A stretch of DNA of 64,000 nucleotides from Candidatus Faecalibacterium gallistercoris (GCA_019116585.1 DXBJ01000021.1:16781-80780), one strand, 5' to 3'; shown: positions 35,418 through 44,510, counted from the stretch's first letter. Numbers and translations are program-made. Notes: generated by a model not told the origin, from the sequence alone.

Positions 35418-37514
35418 ATGGACACAGAAGGGGGCGGGGACGCCTTGGATGAACACAAGATCGTGGTGCGCCGGCTGGCGCTGCTGATCGCTGCGGCCGC
35501 AGTGGTCTTTGCTCTGTATACCCTGCGGCTGATCTTTCTGCAGCTGGTCCATGGGGACGAGTTTGCCGCCCGGGCCACCAGCACCACCGAATACCGCTTC
35601 AACGTCACGGCGGCCCGGGGCGACATCGTGGACAGCGCCGGCCGCCGCATCGCCACCAGCACCACCTGCTACAACGTGGAGCTGAGCCGCCTGCTGATCG
35701 GGGACAACGACCTGAACGAGACCATCCGCAGCGCGGTGGAGATCCTGCAGGCCAACGGCGAAAGCTGGAACGACACCCTCCGGATCGGCTACGCCGACGG
35801 GGCGGGGCAGTATGCCTTTACCGGCGAGGCGGACAGCGAAAGCGACCAGAACGCCATCGCCGCCGTCAAGGAGGCCCTGGGCCTGCAGCAGTACGCCACC
35901 GCCAACGACGTGATGGACCGCCTGGTGGCCGAGTACGGGCTGGAAAGCTACGACCCCGCCTGGCAGCGCATCCTGGGGGGCATCCGCTACCAGATGGAGC
36001 AGGAGGCCTTCTCCAACGTGAACAACTTTACCCTGGCGGAAAACGTCTCGGACCAGACGGTGGCCACCGTCAAGGAGCACAGCCTGGCCCTGCCCGGGGT
36101 GGAGATCGCCGAGACCAGCGTGCGCAGCTACACCGACGGCACCATCCTGCCCCACGTGCTGGGCCGGGTGGGCAAGATCACCGCCGAGATGTGGCGCGTC
36201 ACCGACGAAAACGGCCAGGTCACCTACCCCCTGCGGGACCGCGGCTACGCCATGAACGACGTCATCGGCATCTCGGGGCTGGAGTCGGCCTATGAGGAGC
36301 AGCTCCGCGGCCAGGACGGCGTCGAGACCATCACCCGGGACAGCGACGGCGTCATCATCGACACCAGCATCACCACCGAGCCCCAGCCGGGCAAGACGGT
36401 GATGCTGACGGTGAACAGCGAGTTCCAGAAGGCGGTGGACGAGGCCCTGGCCCGCAACGTCCAGCAGATCGCCGCTACCTACAACGTGGACGCCAGCGCC
36501 GGCGCGGTGGTGGTCATCGACGTCAAGAACGGCGGCATCCTGGCCTGCTCCAACTACCCCAGCTACGACCAGAACCTCTACAGCACCCAGTACAGCACCT
36601 ACAGCGCCGACCCCGGCCTGCCCCTGTACAACCGGGCCCTGCAGGGGCTGTACACCCCCGGCTCCACCTACAAACCCTCGGTGGCGGTGGCGGCCCTGCT
36701 CAGCGGCATCATCGACCGCAACAGCACCGTCTACTGCAACGGTGTGTACAACTATTTCAGCGATTACCACCCCCGCTGTACCCGCCACGGCCACAGCGGC
36801 GACATCGACGTGGTCACCGCCATCAAGTGGAGCTGCAACATCTTTTTCTATGACGTGGGCCGCCGCACCACCAGCGACGTCTACGACGACTACGCCCACC
36901 GGCTGGGCCTGGGCACCCCCACCGGGGTGGAGGTGAGCGAATCCACCGGCCGGCTGACCACCAAGGAGGACGCCAACTACACCGCCTCGCTGGAGGTGCA
37001 GGCCGCCATCGGCCAGGGCAACACGGTGGTCACCCCGGTCCAGCTGGCCACCTACGCGGCCACCATCGCCAACAAGGGGGTGCGCTACCGCACCCATTTT
37101 GTCAAGGCCCTGCTGGACACCAACACCGGCGAGGTGCTGGAGGAGACCGCCCCCGAGGTGGTGGAGATCATCCCGGACGAGGTGGGCGCCTTCGACATCG
37201 TGGAAGAGGGGATGGTGGGCGCGGCCCAGACGGTGGCCGGCCTGGCCAACTACCCCTACACCATCGCCTGCAAGACCGGCACCCCCCAGCGCAGCGAATA
37301 CTATATGGTGGGCAGCCGCCGGCAGTACTACACCAACTCCACCATCATCGCCTACGGCCCGGTGGAGGACCCCCAGATCGCGGTGGGCATCGTGGTGGAA
37401 TACGGCGGCGGCGGCTCCCGCACCGGCGAGCTGGTGGCGGATATTTTCAACGCCTATTTCTTCGAGCGGTCCAACGGCATGACCCCCGTCCAGGAGGGCC
37501 AGCTGCTGGAGTGA
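35418..37514 (+). CDS. mrdA: Penicillin-binding protein 2 (class B elongation transpeptidase)
   Basis: A 698-residue monofunctional transpeptidase that cross-links lateral wall peptidoglycan. One membrane segment near residues 20-40 is followed by the dimerisation domain (ARGDIVDSAGRRIA). The transpeptidase domain has the three catalytic motifs: STYK in YTPGSTYKPSVA, SCN in IKWSCNIFF, and KTG in IACKTGTPQ. The frame opens with ATG 35418, which lacks an RBS; TTG 35445, 9 bases after AAGGGGG, may be the true start. It is the last mre operon gene; no rodA or minCD follows. Confidence 0.93.
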   Translation: MDTEGGGDALDEHKIVVRRLALLIAAAAVVFALYTLRLIFLQLVHGDEFAARATSTTEYRFNVTAARGDIVDSAGRRIATSTTCYNVELSRLLIGDNDLNETIRSAVEILQANGESWNDTLRIGYADGAGQYAFTGEADSESDQNAIAAVKEALGLQQYATANDVMDRLVAEYGLESYDPAWQRILGGIRYQMEQEAFSNVNNFTLAENVSDQTVATVKEHSLALPGVEIAETSVRSYTDGTILPHVLGRVGKITAEMWRVTDENGQVTYPLRDRGYAMNDVIGISGLESAYEEQLRGQDGVETITRDSDGVIIDTSITTEPQPGKTVMLTVNSEFQKAVDEALARNVQQIAATYNVDASAGAVVVIDVKNGGILACSNYPSYDQNLYSTQYSTYSADPGLPLYNRALQGLYTPGSTYKPSVAVAALLSGIIDRNSTVYCNGVYNYFSDYHPRCTRHGHSGDIDVVTAIKWSCNIFFYDVGRRTTSDVYDDYAHRLGLGTPTGVEVSESTGRLTTKEDANYTASLEVQAAIGQGNTVVTPVQLATYAATIANKGVRYRTHFVKALLDTNTGEVLEETAPEVVEIIPDEVGAFDIVEEGMVGAAQTVAGLANYPYTIACKTGTPQRSEYYMVGSRRQYYTNSTIIAYGPVEDPQIAVGIVVEYGGGGSRTGELVADIFNAYFFERSNGMTPVQEGQLLE

Positions 37515-37606
37515 GGGCCGCCTGCCGGCGGGCGCGCCTTTGCGTGGGCAGGAGAAAAAGGCGGATTCTCGAAAAATTGAAAGTTTTGTCCAAAAGGCGC
37601 TTGCCA

Positions 37607-37635
37607 TTCCGAGAAAAATGTGGTAACATTATAAT
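37607..37635 (+). promoter_or_regulatory. Probable promoter of mgsA
   Basis: A clear -10 TATAAT (37630-37635) with a weak -35 TTCCGA (37607-37612, 17-base spacer); a better TTGCCA at 37601 is too far away. Confidence 0.5.
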
Positions 37636-37705
37636 TGGAATGGTAGCATAGTCTATCGCTGTTGGTATTGATTTGAGTCTGAGTGAACAAAGGAGATGGA
37701 TAGGG

Positions 37706-38113
37706 ATGACGATTGCGCTGATCGCACATGACTCCAAAAAGGAACTGATGGTGCAGTTTTGCACGGCGTACTGCCGCATCCTGAGCCAGAACCAGCTGGT
37801 GGCCACCGGGACCACGGGCAAGCTGATCGCCGAGGCCACCGGGCTGCCGGTCAAGCGGTTTTTATCCGGCAAGCAGGGCGGCGACCAGCAGATCGCGGCC
37901 CGCATCGCCTGCAATGAGATCGACCTGCTCATCTTCTTCCGCGACCCGATCAATGCCAAACCCAGCGAGCCCAATGAGATGACCCTGCTGCGCCTGTGCG
38001 ATGTACATAACATCCCCATGGCCACCAACATCGCCACGGCCGAGGTGCTGGTCCACGGCCTGGAGCGGGGCGACCTCGATTGGCGCAACATCGTCAATCC
38101 GCCCCAGGTATAA
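37706..38113 (+). CDS. mgsA: Methylglyoxal synthase
   Basis: A 135-residue enzyme that turns dihydroxyacetone phosphate into methylglyoxal and phosphate, an overflow bypass of glycolysis. It has the N-terminal [13 protein letters not shown], the phosphate loop [10 protein letters not shown], the catalytic Asp in [14 protein letters not shown], and the late His in [21 protein letters not shown] precedes ATG 37706. Its place behind mreBCD/PBP2 is common in Clostridia. It has its own promoter and terminator. Confidence 0.96.
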   Translation: MTIALIAHDSKKELMVQFCTAYCRILSQNQLVATGTTGKLIAEATGLPVKRFLSGKQGGDQQIAARIACNEIDLLIFFRDPINAKPSEPNEMTLLRLCDVHNIPMATNIATAEVLVHGLERGDLDWRNIVNPPQV

Positions 38114-38128
38114 CGAACAACGAACGCC

Positions 38129-38160
38129 AAAAGCCCCGGACTTCCTGTCCGGGGCCTTTT
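38129..38160. terminator. Terminator after mgsA
   Basis: AAAAGCCCCGGAC pairs with GTCCGGGGCCTTTT around TTCCT; it is symmetric and probably bidirectional. Confidence 0.85.
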
Positions 38161-38163
38161 CAG

Positions 38164-38215
38164 ACTGTCAAAAAAGCCCCGTCCATCTGCACATGTCGGC
38201 TGGACGGGACTTTTT
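38164..38215. repeat. Solo terminal hairpin of repeat family 1
   Basis: The terminator-like module alone: ACTGTC, an A-run, then GCCCCGTCCA paired with TGGACGGGAC and a T-run. The loop keeps CACATGTCGGC of the full copies. A- and T-runs on both sides make it a bidirectional terminator between mgsA and mnmA. Confidence 0.8.
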
Positions 38216-38239
38216 CAGCGTGTATGCTGCGGGCGGCGG

Positions 38240-39307
38240 TCAGCGGGCGCCGGTGATGAAGGCGCTGCCCACGACGGCGCCGTCCCGGTAAAAGGCGGCG
38301 GTCTGGCCGGGGGCGGGGGCCCGCACCGGGGCCTCAAAGACCAGGGTGTCCGCGCCGTCGAAGGCGGCGGGCTGGGCCTGGGCGGCGCTGCGCACCTTGA
38401 CCAGGTAGGGCCCGGCGGGCAGGGGCGCGCCGTCGGGGGTGACGAGGCCGGCCACCGTCACGGCGGTGAAAAATTCGTCGCCGGCGCGGGCCAGCAGGAT
38501 GTCCCCGTTCTCGCAGATCTGGCGGATGAATACCGGCTCGCCCAGGGCGATGCCCAGCCCCTTGCGCTGGCCCACCGTGTAGTGCAGCACCCCCTTGTGG
38601 GGGCCCAGGTCGGCCCCGTCGGGGGAGATGAACCGCCCGGCCTTGCCGGTCAGGCCCCGGGCCTCGATGTAGGCGGCGTAGTCCCCCCCGGGGATGAAAC
38701 AGATCTCCATGCTGTCGGGGGTGTCGGCGCAGTCCAGGCCAAAGTCCCGGGCCATTTCCCGGACGTCGTCCTTCTCGAACTCGCCCAGGGGCAGGATCAG
38801 CCGGCTGAGGACGTCCTGGTCCAGGCGGCTGAGCATATAGCTCTGGTCCCGCGCGGCGCTCTGGGGCAGGTGGATGCGGGACACGCCGTCGCGGTCCACC
38901 TCCACCCGGGCATAGTGGCCGGTGGCGATGTACTGGATGCCCAGCCGGTCGGCCGCCGCCAGCAGGGCGGTGAACTTGACCGCCGGGTTGCAGCGGACGC
39001 AGGGGTTGGGGGTGCGCCCGGCGCAGTAATCGGCGCAGAAGGGCGCCACCACCTCCTGCTCGAACAGCTCCTGGGTGTCCAGGACGATGCACTCGATGCC
39101 CAGCTGCCGGGCGGCCCGCTGGGCGGCCTCCACCGCCCCGTCGTGGGCCGGGGAAAAGCGGATGACCGCCCCCGTCACCCCAAAGCCCTGCTGCTGCAGG
39201 ATGCGGACGGTGACGCTGGAATCCACGCCCCCGCTCATCCCCACCAGGACCTTGTCCTGCTCCTCGTAGGTGTCGAACCCGCTGCCGGGCAACATTGTCT
39301 CGCTCAT
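38240..39307 (-). CDS. mnmA: tRNA-specific 2-thiouridylase MnmA
   Basis: A 355-residue enzyme that thiolates U34 of tRNA-Lys, -Glu and -Gln using a persulfide donor and ATP. The PP-loop VGMSGGVDSSVT is near the N-terminus. The two catalytic cysteines are in GRTPNPCVRCN and SMEICFIPGG. The central domain has GHYARVE and YMLSRLDQ, and the C-terminal beta barrel begins near VGQRKGLGIALG. It lies immediately downstream of rnhA on the same strand, with adjacent stop and start. Confidence 0.96.
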   Translation of the reverse strand: MSETMLPGSGFDTYEEQDKVLVGMSGGVDSSVTVRILQQQGFGVTGAVIRFSPAHDGAVEAAQRAARQLGIECIVLDTQELFEQEVVAPFCADYCAGRTPNPCVRCNPAVKFTALLAAADRLGIQYIATGHYARVEVDRDGVSRIHLPQSAARDQSYMLSRLDQDVLSRLILPLGEFEKDDVREMARDFGLDCADTPDSMEICFIPGGDYAAYIEARGLTGKAGRFISPDGADLGPHKGVLHYTVGQRKGLGIALGEPVFIRQICENGDILLARAGDEFFTAVTVAGLVTPDGAPLPAGPYLVKVRSAAQAQPAAFDGADTLVFEAPVRAPAPGQTAAFYRDGAVVGSAFITGAR

Positions 39308-39308
39308 A

Positions 39309-39773
39309 TCAGTTCTGCCTCCCGCCGTGTGCTTTGCTCTGGGCTACGGCCAGCTGGTCGCAGCGCTCGTTTTCAGGGTGGCCCGCATGGCCCTTGACCC
39401 AGACGTAGGTGATCTGGTGCTTTTCGGCCAGGTCCAGGGCTTTGGCCCACAGGTCCGGGTTGAGGGCGGGGGATTTGTCCGCCTTTTTCCAGCCCCGGGC
39501 CCGCCAGCTCTTGGCCCAGCCCTTTTCCAGCCCGTTGATGACGTACTGGCTGTCCGAGCAGTAGCGGATCGCGCAGGGCTCTTTCAGCAGGCCCACCGCC
39601 TCGATGAAGGCGGTCAGCTCCATCCGGTTGTTGGTGGTGGCTGCGTCGCCGCCGCTCAGCTCTTTTTCGTACACCTGGCCGCCGGGGCTGCGGTAGCGCA
39701 GCACCGCCCCCCAGCCGCCGGGGCCGGGGTTGCCGCTGCAGGCCCCGTCGGTATAGATCTCGACTTGTTTCAT
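39309..39773 (-). CDS. rnhA: Ribonuclease HI
   Basis: A 154-residue RNase H that removes RNA from RNA-DNA hybrids. The catalytic acids are in [17 protein letters not shown] (Asp), [12 protein letters not shown] (Glu), [11 protein letters not shown] (Asp) and the late [12 protein letters not shown] (Asp), with VKGHAG before it. The basic handle region [13 protein letters not shown] is present, as in E. coli RNase HI. ATG 39773 has AGGAG upstream. It is cotranscribed with mnmA. Confidence 0.96.
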   Translation of the reverse strand: MKQVEIYTDGACSGNPGPGGWGAVLRYRSPGGQVYEKELSGGDAATTNNRMELTAFIEAVGLLKEPCAIRYCSDSQYVINGLEKGWAKSWRARGWKKADKSPALNPDLWAKALDLAEKHQITYVWVKGHAGHPENERCDQLAVAQSKAHGGRQN

Positions 39774-39915
39774 CTCATGCTCCTGTCCCAAAACTGGGGC
39801 GCCGGGCCCCTGTATCCCTCTTATATTAGAGGCACGGGGCCCCCGCTGTCAAGAGGGTTTGCAGATTTTGTGCCCCGGCGCCGCCGGCCGGGCCGGCCTT
39901 TTTGCTGCCAAAATC

Positions 39916-39944
39916 TTGCTGGACGGCATAAACTGTGCTATACT
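39916..39944 (+). promoter_or_regulatory. Promoter of the sugar-phosphate transferase gene
   Basis: -35 TTGCTG (39916-39921), 17-base spacer, -10 TATACT (39939-39944), about 45 bases before ATG. Confidence 0.7.
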
Positions 39945-39988
39945 ATAAACGTATGCCTATACTGAACGCAGGGAGAGGTGCGCAGAGT

Positions 39989-40606
39989 ATGTATCAGAAG
40001 TACGGCAAGCGGGCGCTGGATTTTGTCCTGTCGCTGGGGGGGCTGGTCTGCCTGTCCTGGCTTTTGCTGGGGCTGGCGGCGGCCATCAAGCTGGACAGCC
40101 CCGGGCCGGTGTTTTTCAAGCAGAAGCGGGTGGGCATCCACAAGACCCACTTTGAAATCTACAAGTTCCGCACCATGCGCGCCGACACCCCCCACGATAT
40201 GCCCACCCACCTGCTGGCCGACCCCGACCAGTATATCACCCGGGTGGGGCGCTTCCTGCGCAGGACCAGCCTGGACGAACTGCCCCAGCTGTGGAACATC
40301 CTGAAGGGGGACATGGCGGTGATCGGGCCGCGGCCCGCCCTGTGGAACCAGTACGACCTGCTGGCAGAGCGGGACAAGTACGGCGCCAACGACGTGCGTC
40401 CGGGGCTGACCGGCCTGGCCCAGATCCACGGCCGGGACGAGCTGGAGATCCCCGAAAAGGCGCGACTGGACGGCGAATACGTGGCCCACATCACCCTGGC
40501 GGGGGACCTGAAATGCTTTTTTGACACCATCGGGGCGGTGGCGCGCCACGACGGCGTGGTGGAGGGCGGCACCGGCACTTTGCACCACGAGCAGGGCAAG
40601 GATTGA
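39989..40606 (+). CDS. Undecaprenyl-phosphate sugar-phosphate transferase
   Basis: A 205-residue initiating glycosyltransferase of the bacterial sugar transferase family (WcaJ/PssA/RfbP type). It loads a sugar-1-phosphate onto the lipid carrier to start capsule or exopolysaccharide units. After one hydrophobic re-entrant segment ([17 protein letters not shown]) come [44 protein letters not shown] and GPRP, all hallmarks. ATG 39989 with GGGAGAGG upstream. It is not surrounded by polysaccharide genes here, which is unusual for this function. Confidence 0.9.
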   Translation: MYQKYGKRALDFVLSLGGLVCLSWLLLGLAAAIKLDSPGPVFFKQKRVGIHKTHFEIYKFRTMRADTPHDMPTHLLADPDQYITRVGRFLRRTSLDELPQLWNILKGDMAVIGPRPALWNQYDLLAERDKYGANDVRPGLTGLAQIHGRDELEIPEKARLDGEYVAHITLAGDLKCFFDTIGAVARHDGVVEGGTGTLHHEQGKD

Positions 40607-40608
40607 TT

Positions 40609-40636
40609 TTGCCTGCGCCATCAGGTATACTATATA
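40609..40636 (+). promoter_or_regulatory. Possible promoter of prfB
   Basis: TTGCCT (40609-40614), 16-base spacer, TATATA (40631-40636); a TATACT overlaps just upstream. Confidence 0.4.
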
Positions 40637-40670
40637 AGATACGCACGACACACGGATGTGAGAGGTAGCT

Positions 40671-41792
40671 ATGATTACGATCGACGAACTGAAGGTCCAG
40701 CTGGCCGAGTACGGCAAGTCTGTCCAGGACCTGGAAGAGGCGCTGGCCATCGACGCCAGCAAAAAGCGTGTGCAGGAGCTGGAGCACACCATGACCCGGC
40801 CCGGCTTTTACGACGATGCTGAGGCCAGCAAAAAAGTGTTTGACGAAGTGGGCGACCTGAAGGCCAAGCTGGGCCGCTTTGAAAAGCTGCAGGGCCTTTA
40901 TGAGGACGCCCAGACCATGCTGCTGATGCTGGAGGAAGAAAACGACCCCGCCCTTGTCCCCGAAGGGGAGCAGGCGGTGGAGGCGGTGGGCAAAGCGGTG
41001 GACGAGCTGCAGCTGATGACCATGCTGAACGGCGAGTACGACCACTCCAACGCCATCCTGACCTTCCACGCCGGCACCGGCGGCACCGAGGCCCAGGACT
41101 GGGCCGAGATGCTGTACCGGATGTACACCCGCTGGGCCGCCAACCACGGCATGAGCGTGGAAGTGCTGGACTACCAGGACGGCGACGAGGCCGGCATCAA
41201 GAGCGCTTCCATCATGGTCAAGGGCGCCAACGCCTACGGCCTGCTCAAGAGCGAGAACGGCGTCCACCGCCTGGTGCGGGTCAGCCCCTTCGACTCCAAC
41301 GCCCGGCGGCAGACCAGCTTTGCCTCGCTGGAGGTCATGCCCGAGCTGGACAACACCATCGAGGTCAACATCCGCCCCGAGGACATCGAGATGCAGGTCT
41401 ACCGCTCCTCCGGCGCGGGCGGCCAGCACATCAACAAGACCTCCAGCGCCGTCCGCCTGATCCACAAGCCCACCGGCATCGTGGTCAGCTGCCAGACCCA
41501 GCGCAGCCAGTTCCAGAACCGCGACTACGCCATGCAGATGCTGAAGGCCAAGCTCTACCAGATCGCCCAGCAGCAGCACATGGACAAGATCGAGGACATC
41601 AAGGGCGTCCAGAACGAGATCGCCTGGGGCCACCAGATCCGCAGCTATGTCTTTATGCCCTACACCATGGTCAAGGACCACCGCACCAGCTACGAGACCA
41701 GCAACGTCAACGCCGTGATGGACGGCGATCTGGACGGCTTCATCTTCGCGTACCTGAAGGCCGCCAGCCGCGGCGAGCTGCAGGACGCCTGA
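40671..41792 (+). CDS. prfB: Peptide chain release factor 2
   Basis: A 373-residue release factor for UAA and UGA stops. It has the tripeptide anticodon SPF in VRVSPFDSNARRQ and the universal GGQ in RSSGAGGQHINKTSSAVRL. The reading frame is continuous from ATG to stop: the programmed +1 frameshift with an in-frame UGA near codon 25, used by many bacteria for autoregulation, is not present. No such slip sequence occurs in the first 40 codons. It runs into the convergent junction with repeat copy C. Confidence 0.96.
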   Translation: MITIDELKVQLAEYGKSVQDLEEALAIDASKKRVQELEHTMTRPGFYDDAEASKKVFDEVGDLKAKLGRFEKLQGLYEDAQTMLLMLEEENDPALVPEGEQAVEAVGKAVDELQLMTMLNGEYDHSNAILTFHAGTGGTEAQDWAEMLYRMYTRWAANHGMSVEVLDYQDGDEAGIKSASIMVKGANAYGLLKSENGVHRLVRVSPFDSNARRQTSFASLEVMPELDNTIEVNIRPEDIEMQVYRSSGAGGQHINKTSSAVRLIHKPTGIVVSCQTQRSQFQNRDYAMQMLKAKLYQIAQQQHMDKIEDIKGVQNEIAWGHQIRSYVFMPYTMVKDHRTSYETSNVNAVMDGDLDGFIFAYLKAASRGELQDA

Positions 41793-41813
41793 CCGCCCAC
41801 AAAACCAGACACA

Positions 41814-42034
41814 GACTGTCAAAAAAGTCCCGTCCAGCCGACATGTGCGGATGGACGGGACACATACAGGGAAATTTGGCGCTGAGAGTGTGCGAGCCGC
41901 CTTGCGGCGAGTGCGCGGTTCAGCGCCAAATTTTGTCTAAAAGGGGGATATTAGGGGGAAAGAATTTCTGACCTGCGCAGCAGGCAGAAATGGGTTCCCC
42001 CTAAAGCGTGGCGCTTTTGCGACACGCTAAAAAA
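41814..42034. repeat. Structured repeat family 1, copy C (reverse orientation)
   Basis: An uninterrupted copy between prfB and the DnaC-like gene. The terminator-like hairpin AGTCCCGTCC/GGACGGGAC is at 41826-41861 with an A-run before it, so it reads on the minus strand. Then come AAATTTGGCGCTGA (41872-41885) with TCAGCGCCAAATTT (41920-41933), 14 perfect pairs, and TTAGGGGGAA (41951-41960) with TTCCCCCTAA (41995-42004), enclosing ATTTCTG/CAGAAAT and CCTGC/GCAGG. The extra hairpin AGCGTGGCGC/GCGACACGCT follows at 42005-42028. Confidence 0.85.
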
Positions 42035-42103
42035 GAGGCTCGGTTTTTCCGTGCCTCTTTTTGTGTTTGGCTGCATTTGTGCCGGAAGCTGTCTGCGGCC
42101 GGC

Positions 42104-43084
42104 TCACTCCTCCATCGCCTTTTTCAGGCGGATGTCGTCGCCCAGGAAACGGTAGGGCACGAAGGCCGAGATGCGGCTGGCCACCTTTTCGGTGTAGAGT
42201 TTTTCCAGCAGGGCGCCGTCGGTGATGTTGGTGGTGAGGATGGTGGGCCGGCGGCGGCCCAGCCGGTCGTTCAGCAGGCTGTACAGGGTGCTGATGACGA
42301 AGCTGGAGTTGAACTCGGTGCCCAAATCGTCCAGGATCAGCAGGTCGGCCCCGGTGACGGTCTCGAGCAGGGCGTCCTTTTCGCCGGCGGGGTCGGAGCC
42401 GAAGTGCAGGGTCTCGACCCGGCTGAAGAAGTCGGGGCTGGAAATGTAGATGACGTCGTAGCCCTTGTCCAGGGCGGCCCCCGCCACCGCCAGGGCGGCG
42501 TGGGTCTTGCCCAGGCCGGCGTTGCCGGTGAGCATCAGGTTCTCGCTGTCCAGGTCGAAGGCGGCGGCGTAGTCCTGCAGGTCGGCCAGCAGCTCGGCCA
42601 TGTACTGGCGGACGCTGCGGCCGGTCTGGGGGTCCCGGGTGTTGGGGTAATAGTCCAGCTTCATGGTGTCGAAACGGGTCACCGACAGGCTGGACATGGC
42701 CTCGATCTCTTCCCGGCGCAGCCGCTGCATCTCCCGGCGGACGCACTGGCAGGTCTTGCCCTGGGCCACGCCGGTGTCCTGGCACAGGGGGCAGGTGAAT
42801 TTGGGCTCCAGCGCCTGGGGCGAGCGGCCGCTGGCGGCCAGCAGGGCGTCCCGCTTTTGGCGGGCTTCGGCCAGGGCGGCGGCAGCTTCGGCCCGGCCGG
42901 CCCCCCGGGCCCCGGCCAGGGCGCAGCGCACCCCGCAGGCGCGCAGAGCGTCCTCGGCGGCCCGCAGCTCCGGCACGGCGGCCTCGGCCTGGGCCCGTGC
43001 GTCCTGCGCGGCGGCTTTGGCCCGCTGGCGCCGGGCCGACACCGTCCGCAGGGCCGCCTGGTATAGCTCGTTTCGTGTGCGCAT
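42104..43084 (-). CDS. DnaC/DnaI-like ATP-binding helicase loader
   Basis: A 326-residue AAA+ protein that probably loads the replicative helicase. The N-terminal third is an Ala/Arg-rich coiled coil, followed by a zinc-ribbon-like CPLCQDTGVAQGKTCQCV (four cysteines). Walker A is MLTGNAGLGKTHAAL and Walker B is LLILDDLGTEF, with the NTTN-like TILTTNIT sensor region after it. It is the last gene of an operon with a DnaD-domain gene 3 bases upstream, the usual primosome pairing in Firmicutes. A prophage origin is unlikely, since no phage genes are near. Confidence 0.88.
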   Translation of the reverse strand: MRTRNELYQAALRTVSARRQRAKAAAQDARAQAEAAVPELRAAEDALRACGVRCALAGARGAGRAEAAAALAEARQKRDALLAASGRSPQALEPKFTCPLCQDTGVAQGKTCQCVRREMQRLRREEIEAMSSLSVTRFDTMKLDYYPNTRDPQTGRSVRQYMAELLADLQDYAAAFDLDSENLMLTGNAGLGKTHAALAVAGAALDKGYDVIYISSPDFFSRVETLHFGSDPAGEKDALLETVTGADLLILDDLGTEFNSSFVISTLYSLLNDRLGRRRPTILTTNITDGALLEKLYTEKVASRISAFVPYRFLGDDIRLKKAMEE

Positions 43085-43087
43085 GGG

Positions 43088-44002
43088 TTAGTCCTTTCTC
43101 TTGTGCCGCCGGGGCCGGTCCAGCGCCCCCTGCAAAAAGTCGTTGCCGCTGGGGGTCTCCCGGTCCACCCGGAGGTTGCGGCTGGCCCCCGCCAGGGGGG
43201 CGGGGCCCCGCACGTCCCGGACGGTGCGCAGGCCCTTGGCGTTCCAGGTCTTGAGGATGCTGTTCCAGTACCACAGGTCCCGCTTGGGGCCGGCCTGGAC
43301 GGCGGCCTCCTGGACCATGGCGTCGTCGTAGCCGTAGACCTCGTACCAGCGGGCGATGGCTTTTTTGCCCCCCAGGGTGAGGGCGGCCGGCTCCACCTCC
43401 AGCAGGCCGGCCACGTAGGCCTCCCGCTGCTCCCGCAGGGCCAGCAGCTTGAGGTGGGCGTCCGCCTCCTCGCCGGTCTGGACCCCTTCGGCCCGCCAGA
43501 CCTTCAGCTCGTGGTTCAGGGCCCCCATGGTCCGCTTGCCCTTGCCGGCCAGGTAGGCCAGGCAGAGCATGACCGTCTCGGGCTCAAAGCCCTCCTGCAG
43601 GTAGAGGGCCACCAGTTTTTCCATCTCGCTGTGGGTCAGGGCCCGGGCAAAGGTGGTCTGGGCGCAGTCGATCAGGCTGGCAATCATGGGGTCGGTGCGG
43701 CTGGCCGCGGCGATCTCGGTCCAGCGCATGGGGGTGGGGGCGGGCTGGCCGCCGCCGGGGGCCGCGTTCTCGTCCCAGCGCTCCAGCAGGCCCGCCCCGG
43801 CCCAGTAGGCCAGGGCGCTTTCGGCGCTGATGCGGCTGCGCAGTTTCAGATCGGCGCAGAGCTTGTCCGGGTCGGTGACGCCGGTGGCCAGCACATACAG
43901 GGCCACCCGGACGCTGGCCTCCTCGGCCGCGCCCAGCCGTGCAAAAACCAGCTGGGGCACCGCGACGGTGTCGCCCTGCTGGGGCTTCAAGCGGTAGATC
44001 AT
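43088..44002 (-). CDS. DnaD-domain replication initiation protein
   Basis: A 304-residue protein with an N-terminal winged-helix-like part and C-terminal DnaD domain (SEMEKLVALYLQEGFEPETVMLCLAYL, then the YGYDDAMVQEAA and YWNSILKTWNAKGL blocks). The YxxxIxxxW element of the DnaD C-terminal domain is present. DnaD remodels DNA and helps recruit the helicase loader at origins or restart sites. ATG 44002 overlaps the previous stop by 4 bases. It forms an operon with the DnaC-like gene. Confidence 0.85.
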   Translation of the reverse strand: MIYRLKPQQGDTVAVPQLVFARLGAAEEASVRVALYVLATGVTDPDKLCADLKLRSRISAESALAYWAGAGLLERWDENAAPGGGQPAPTPMRWTEIAAASRTDPMIASLIDCAQTTFARALTHSEMEKLVALYLQEGFEPETVMLCLAYLAGKGKRTMGALNHELKVWRAEGVQTGEEADAHLKLLALREQREAYVAGLLEVEPAALTLGGKKAIARWYEVYGYDDAMVQEAAVQAGPKRDLWYWNSILKTWNAKGLRTVRDVRGPAPLAGASRNLRVDRETPSGNDFLQGALDRPRRHKRKD

Positions 44003-44352
44003 CCTTCGGCCTCCTGGTTCGGGGCCTCCGGCGGGGCGGTCCAGGGCTCGCAGTCCAGGATGGAGGGGGCGGACTGCCACCGCTCGGGGGCGCTGTGATA
44101 GGTCTGGCGGATCCACTCCAGGGCCTGGGCCCGGCCCTCCTCGGTGAGGGGAAAGACCCGCTGGGCCCGCAGGGCGGGGTCGGTGTAGTCGATGGTCCAG
44201 GGCCCGGGCCAGATGTCCACCGTCAGGACGGCCTCCTCGCCGCCCTCGGGGGCGCTGCGCTTGCCGGGCACGGCGCGGTAGCGCATTTCGGCCTGGCTGG
44301 CCGAGTAGGGATTTTTGTTCTGGAAAAACAGCAGCCGCGGCAGCTCCAGCAT
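43999..44352 (-). CDS. Hypothetical protein at the head of the DnaD operon
   Basis: A 117-residue soluble protein; I do not recognise the family. It begins MLELPRLLFFQNKNPYSAS and has VDIWPGPWTIDYTDPA and RAQALEWIRQTYH. There are no membrane segments and no cysteine cluster. ATG 44352 follows GGAGGCGCC. The 4-base overlap with the DnaD gene and common strand indicate translational coupling, so a role in replication or its control is possible but only by association. Confidence 0.7.
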   Translation of the reverse strand: MLELPRLLFFQNKNPYSASQAEMRYRAVPGKRSAPEGGEEAVLTVDIWPGPWTIDYTDPALRAQRVFPLTEEGRAQALEWIRQTYHSAPERWQSAPSILDCEPWTAPPEAPNQEAEG

Positions 44353-44393
44353 GACGGCGCCTCCTTTCTGAGGATGGGAAGAACGGCAAAACC

Positions 44394-44430
44394 AAAAAGC
44401 CCGCATGAGCGGATACTCATACGGGCTGTG
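44394..44430 (-). terminator. Terminator of tRNA-Gly
   Basis: Minus strand: AGCCCGTATGAG pairs with CTCATGCGGGCT around TATCCG, followed by TTTTTGG. Confidence 0.8.
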
Positions 44431-44434
44431 AAAA

Positions 44435-44510
44435 TGGAGCAGGATACGGGACTCGAACCCGCCGCCTACTGCTTGGGAAGCAGTCGCTCTACCGGATGAG
44501 CTAACCCTGC
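44435..44510 (-). tRNA. tRNA-Gly (anticodon CCC)
   Basis: Minus strand: acceptor GCAGGGT with ATCCTGC (one G-U), D arm TAGCTCATCCGGTAGAGC, anticodon stem ACTGC/GCAGT with loop TTCCCAA (anticodon CCC), T arm GCGGGTTCGAGTCCCGT, encoded CCA. A terminator follows 4 bases later. Confidence 0.95.

Noticed and set aside
42104..44352. Prophage replication module (DnaD plus DnaC-like loader)
   Set aside because: No integrase, portal, terminase or attachment site is nearby; base composition equals the surroundings, and this gene pair is normal in Clostridial chromosomes.
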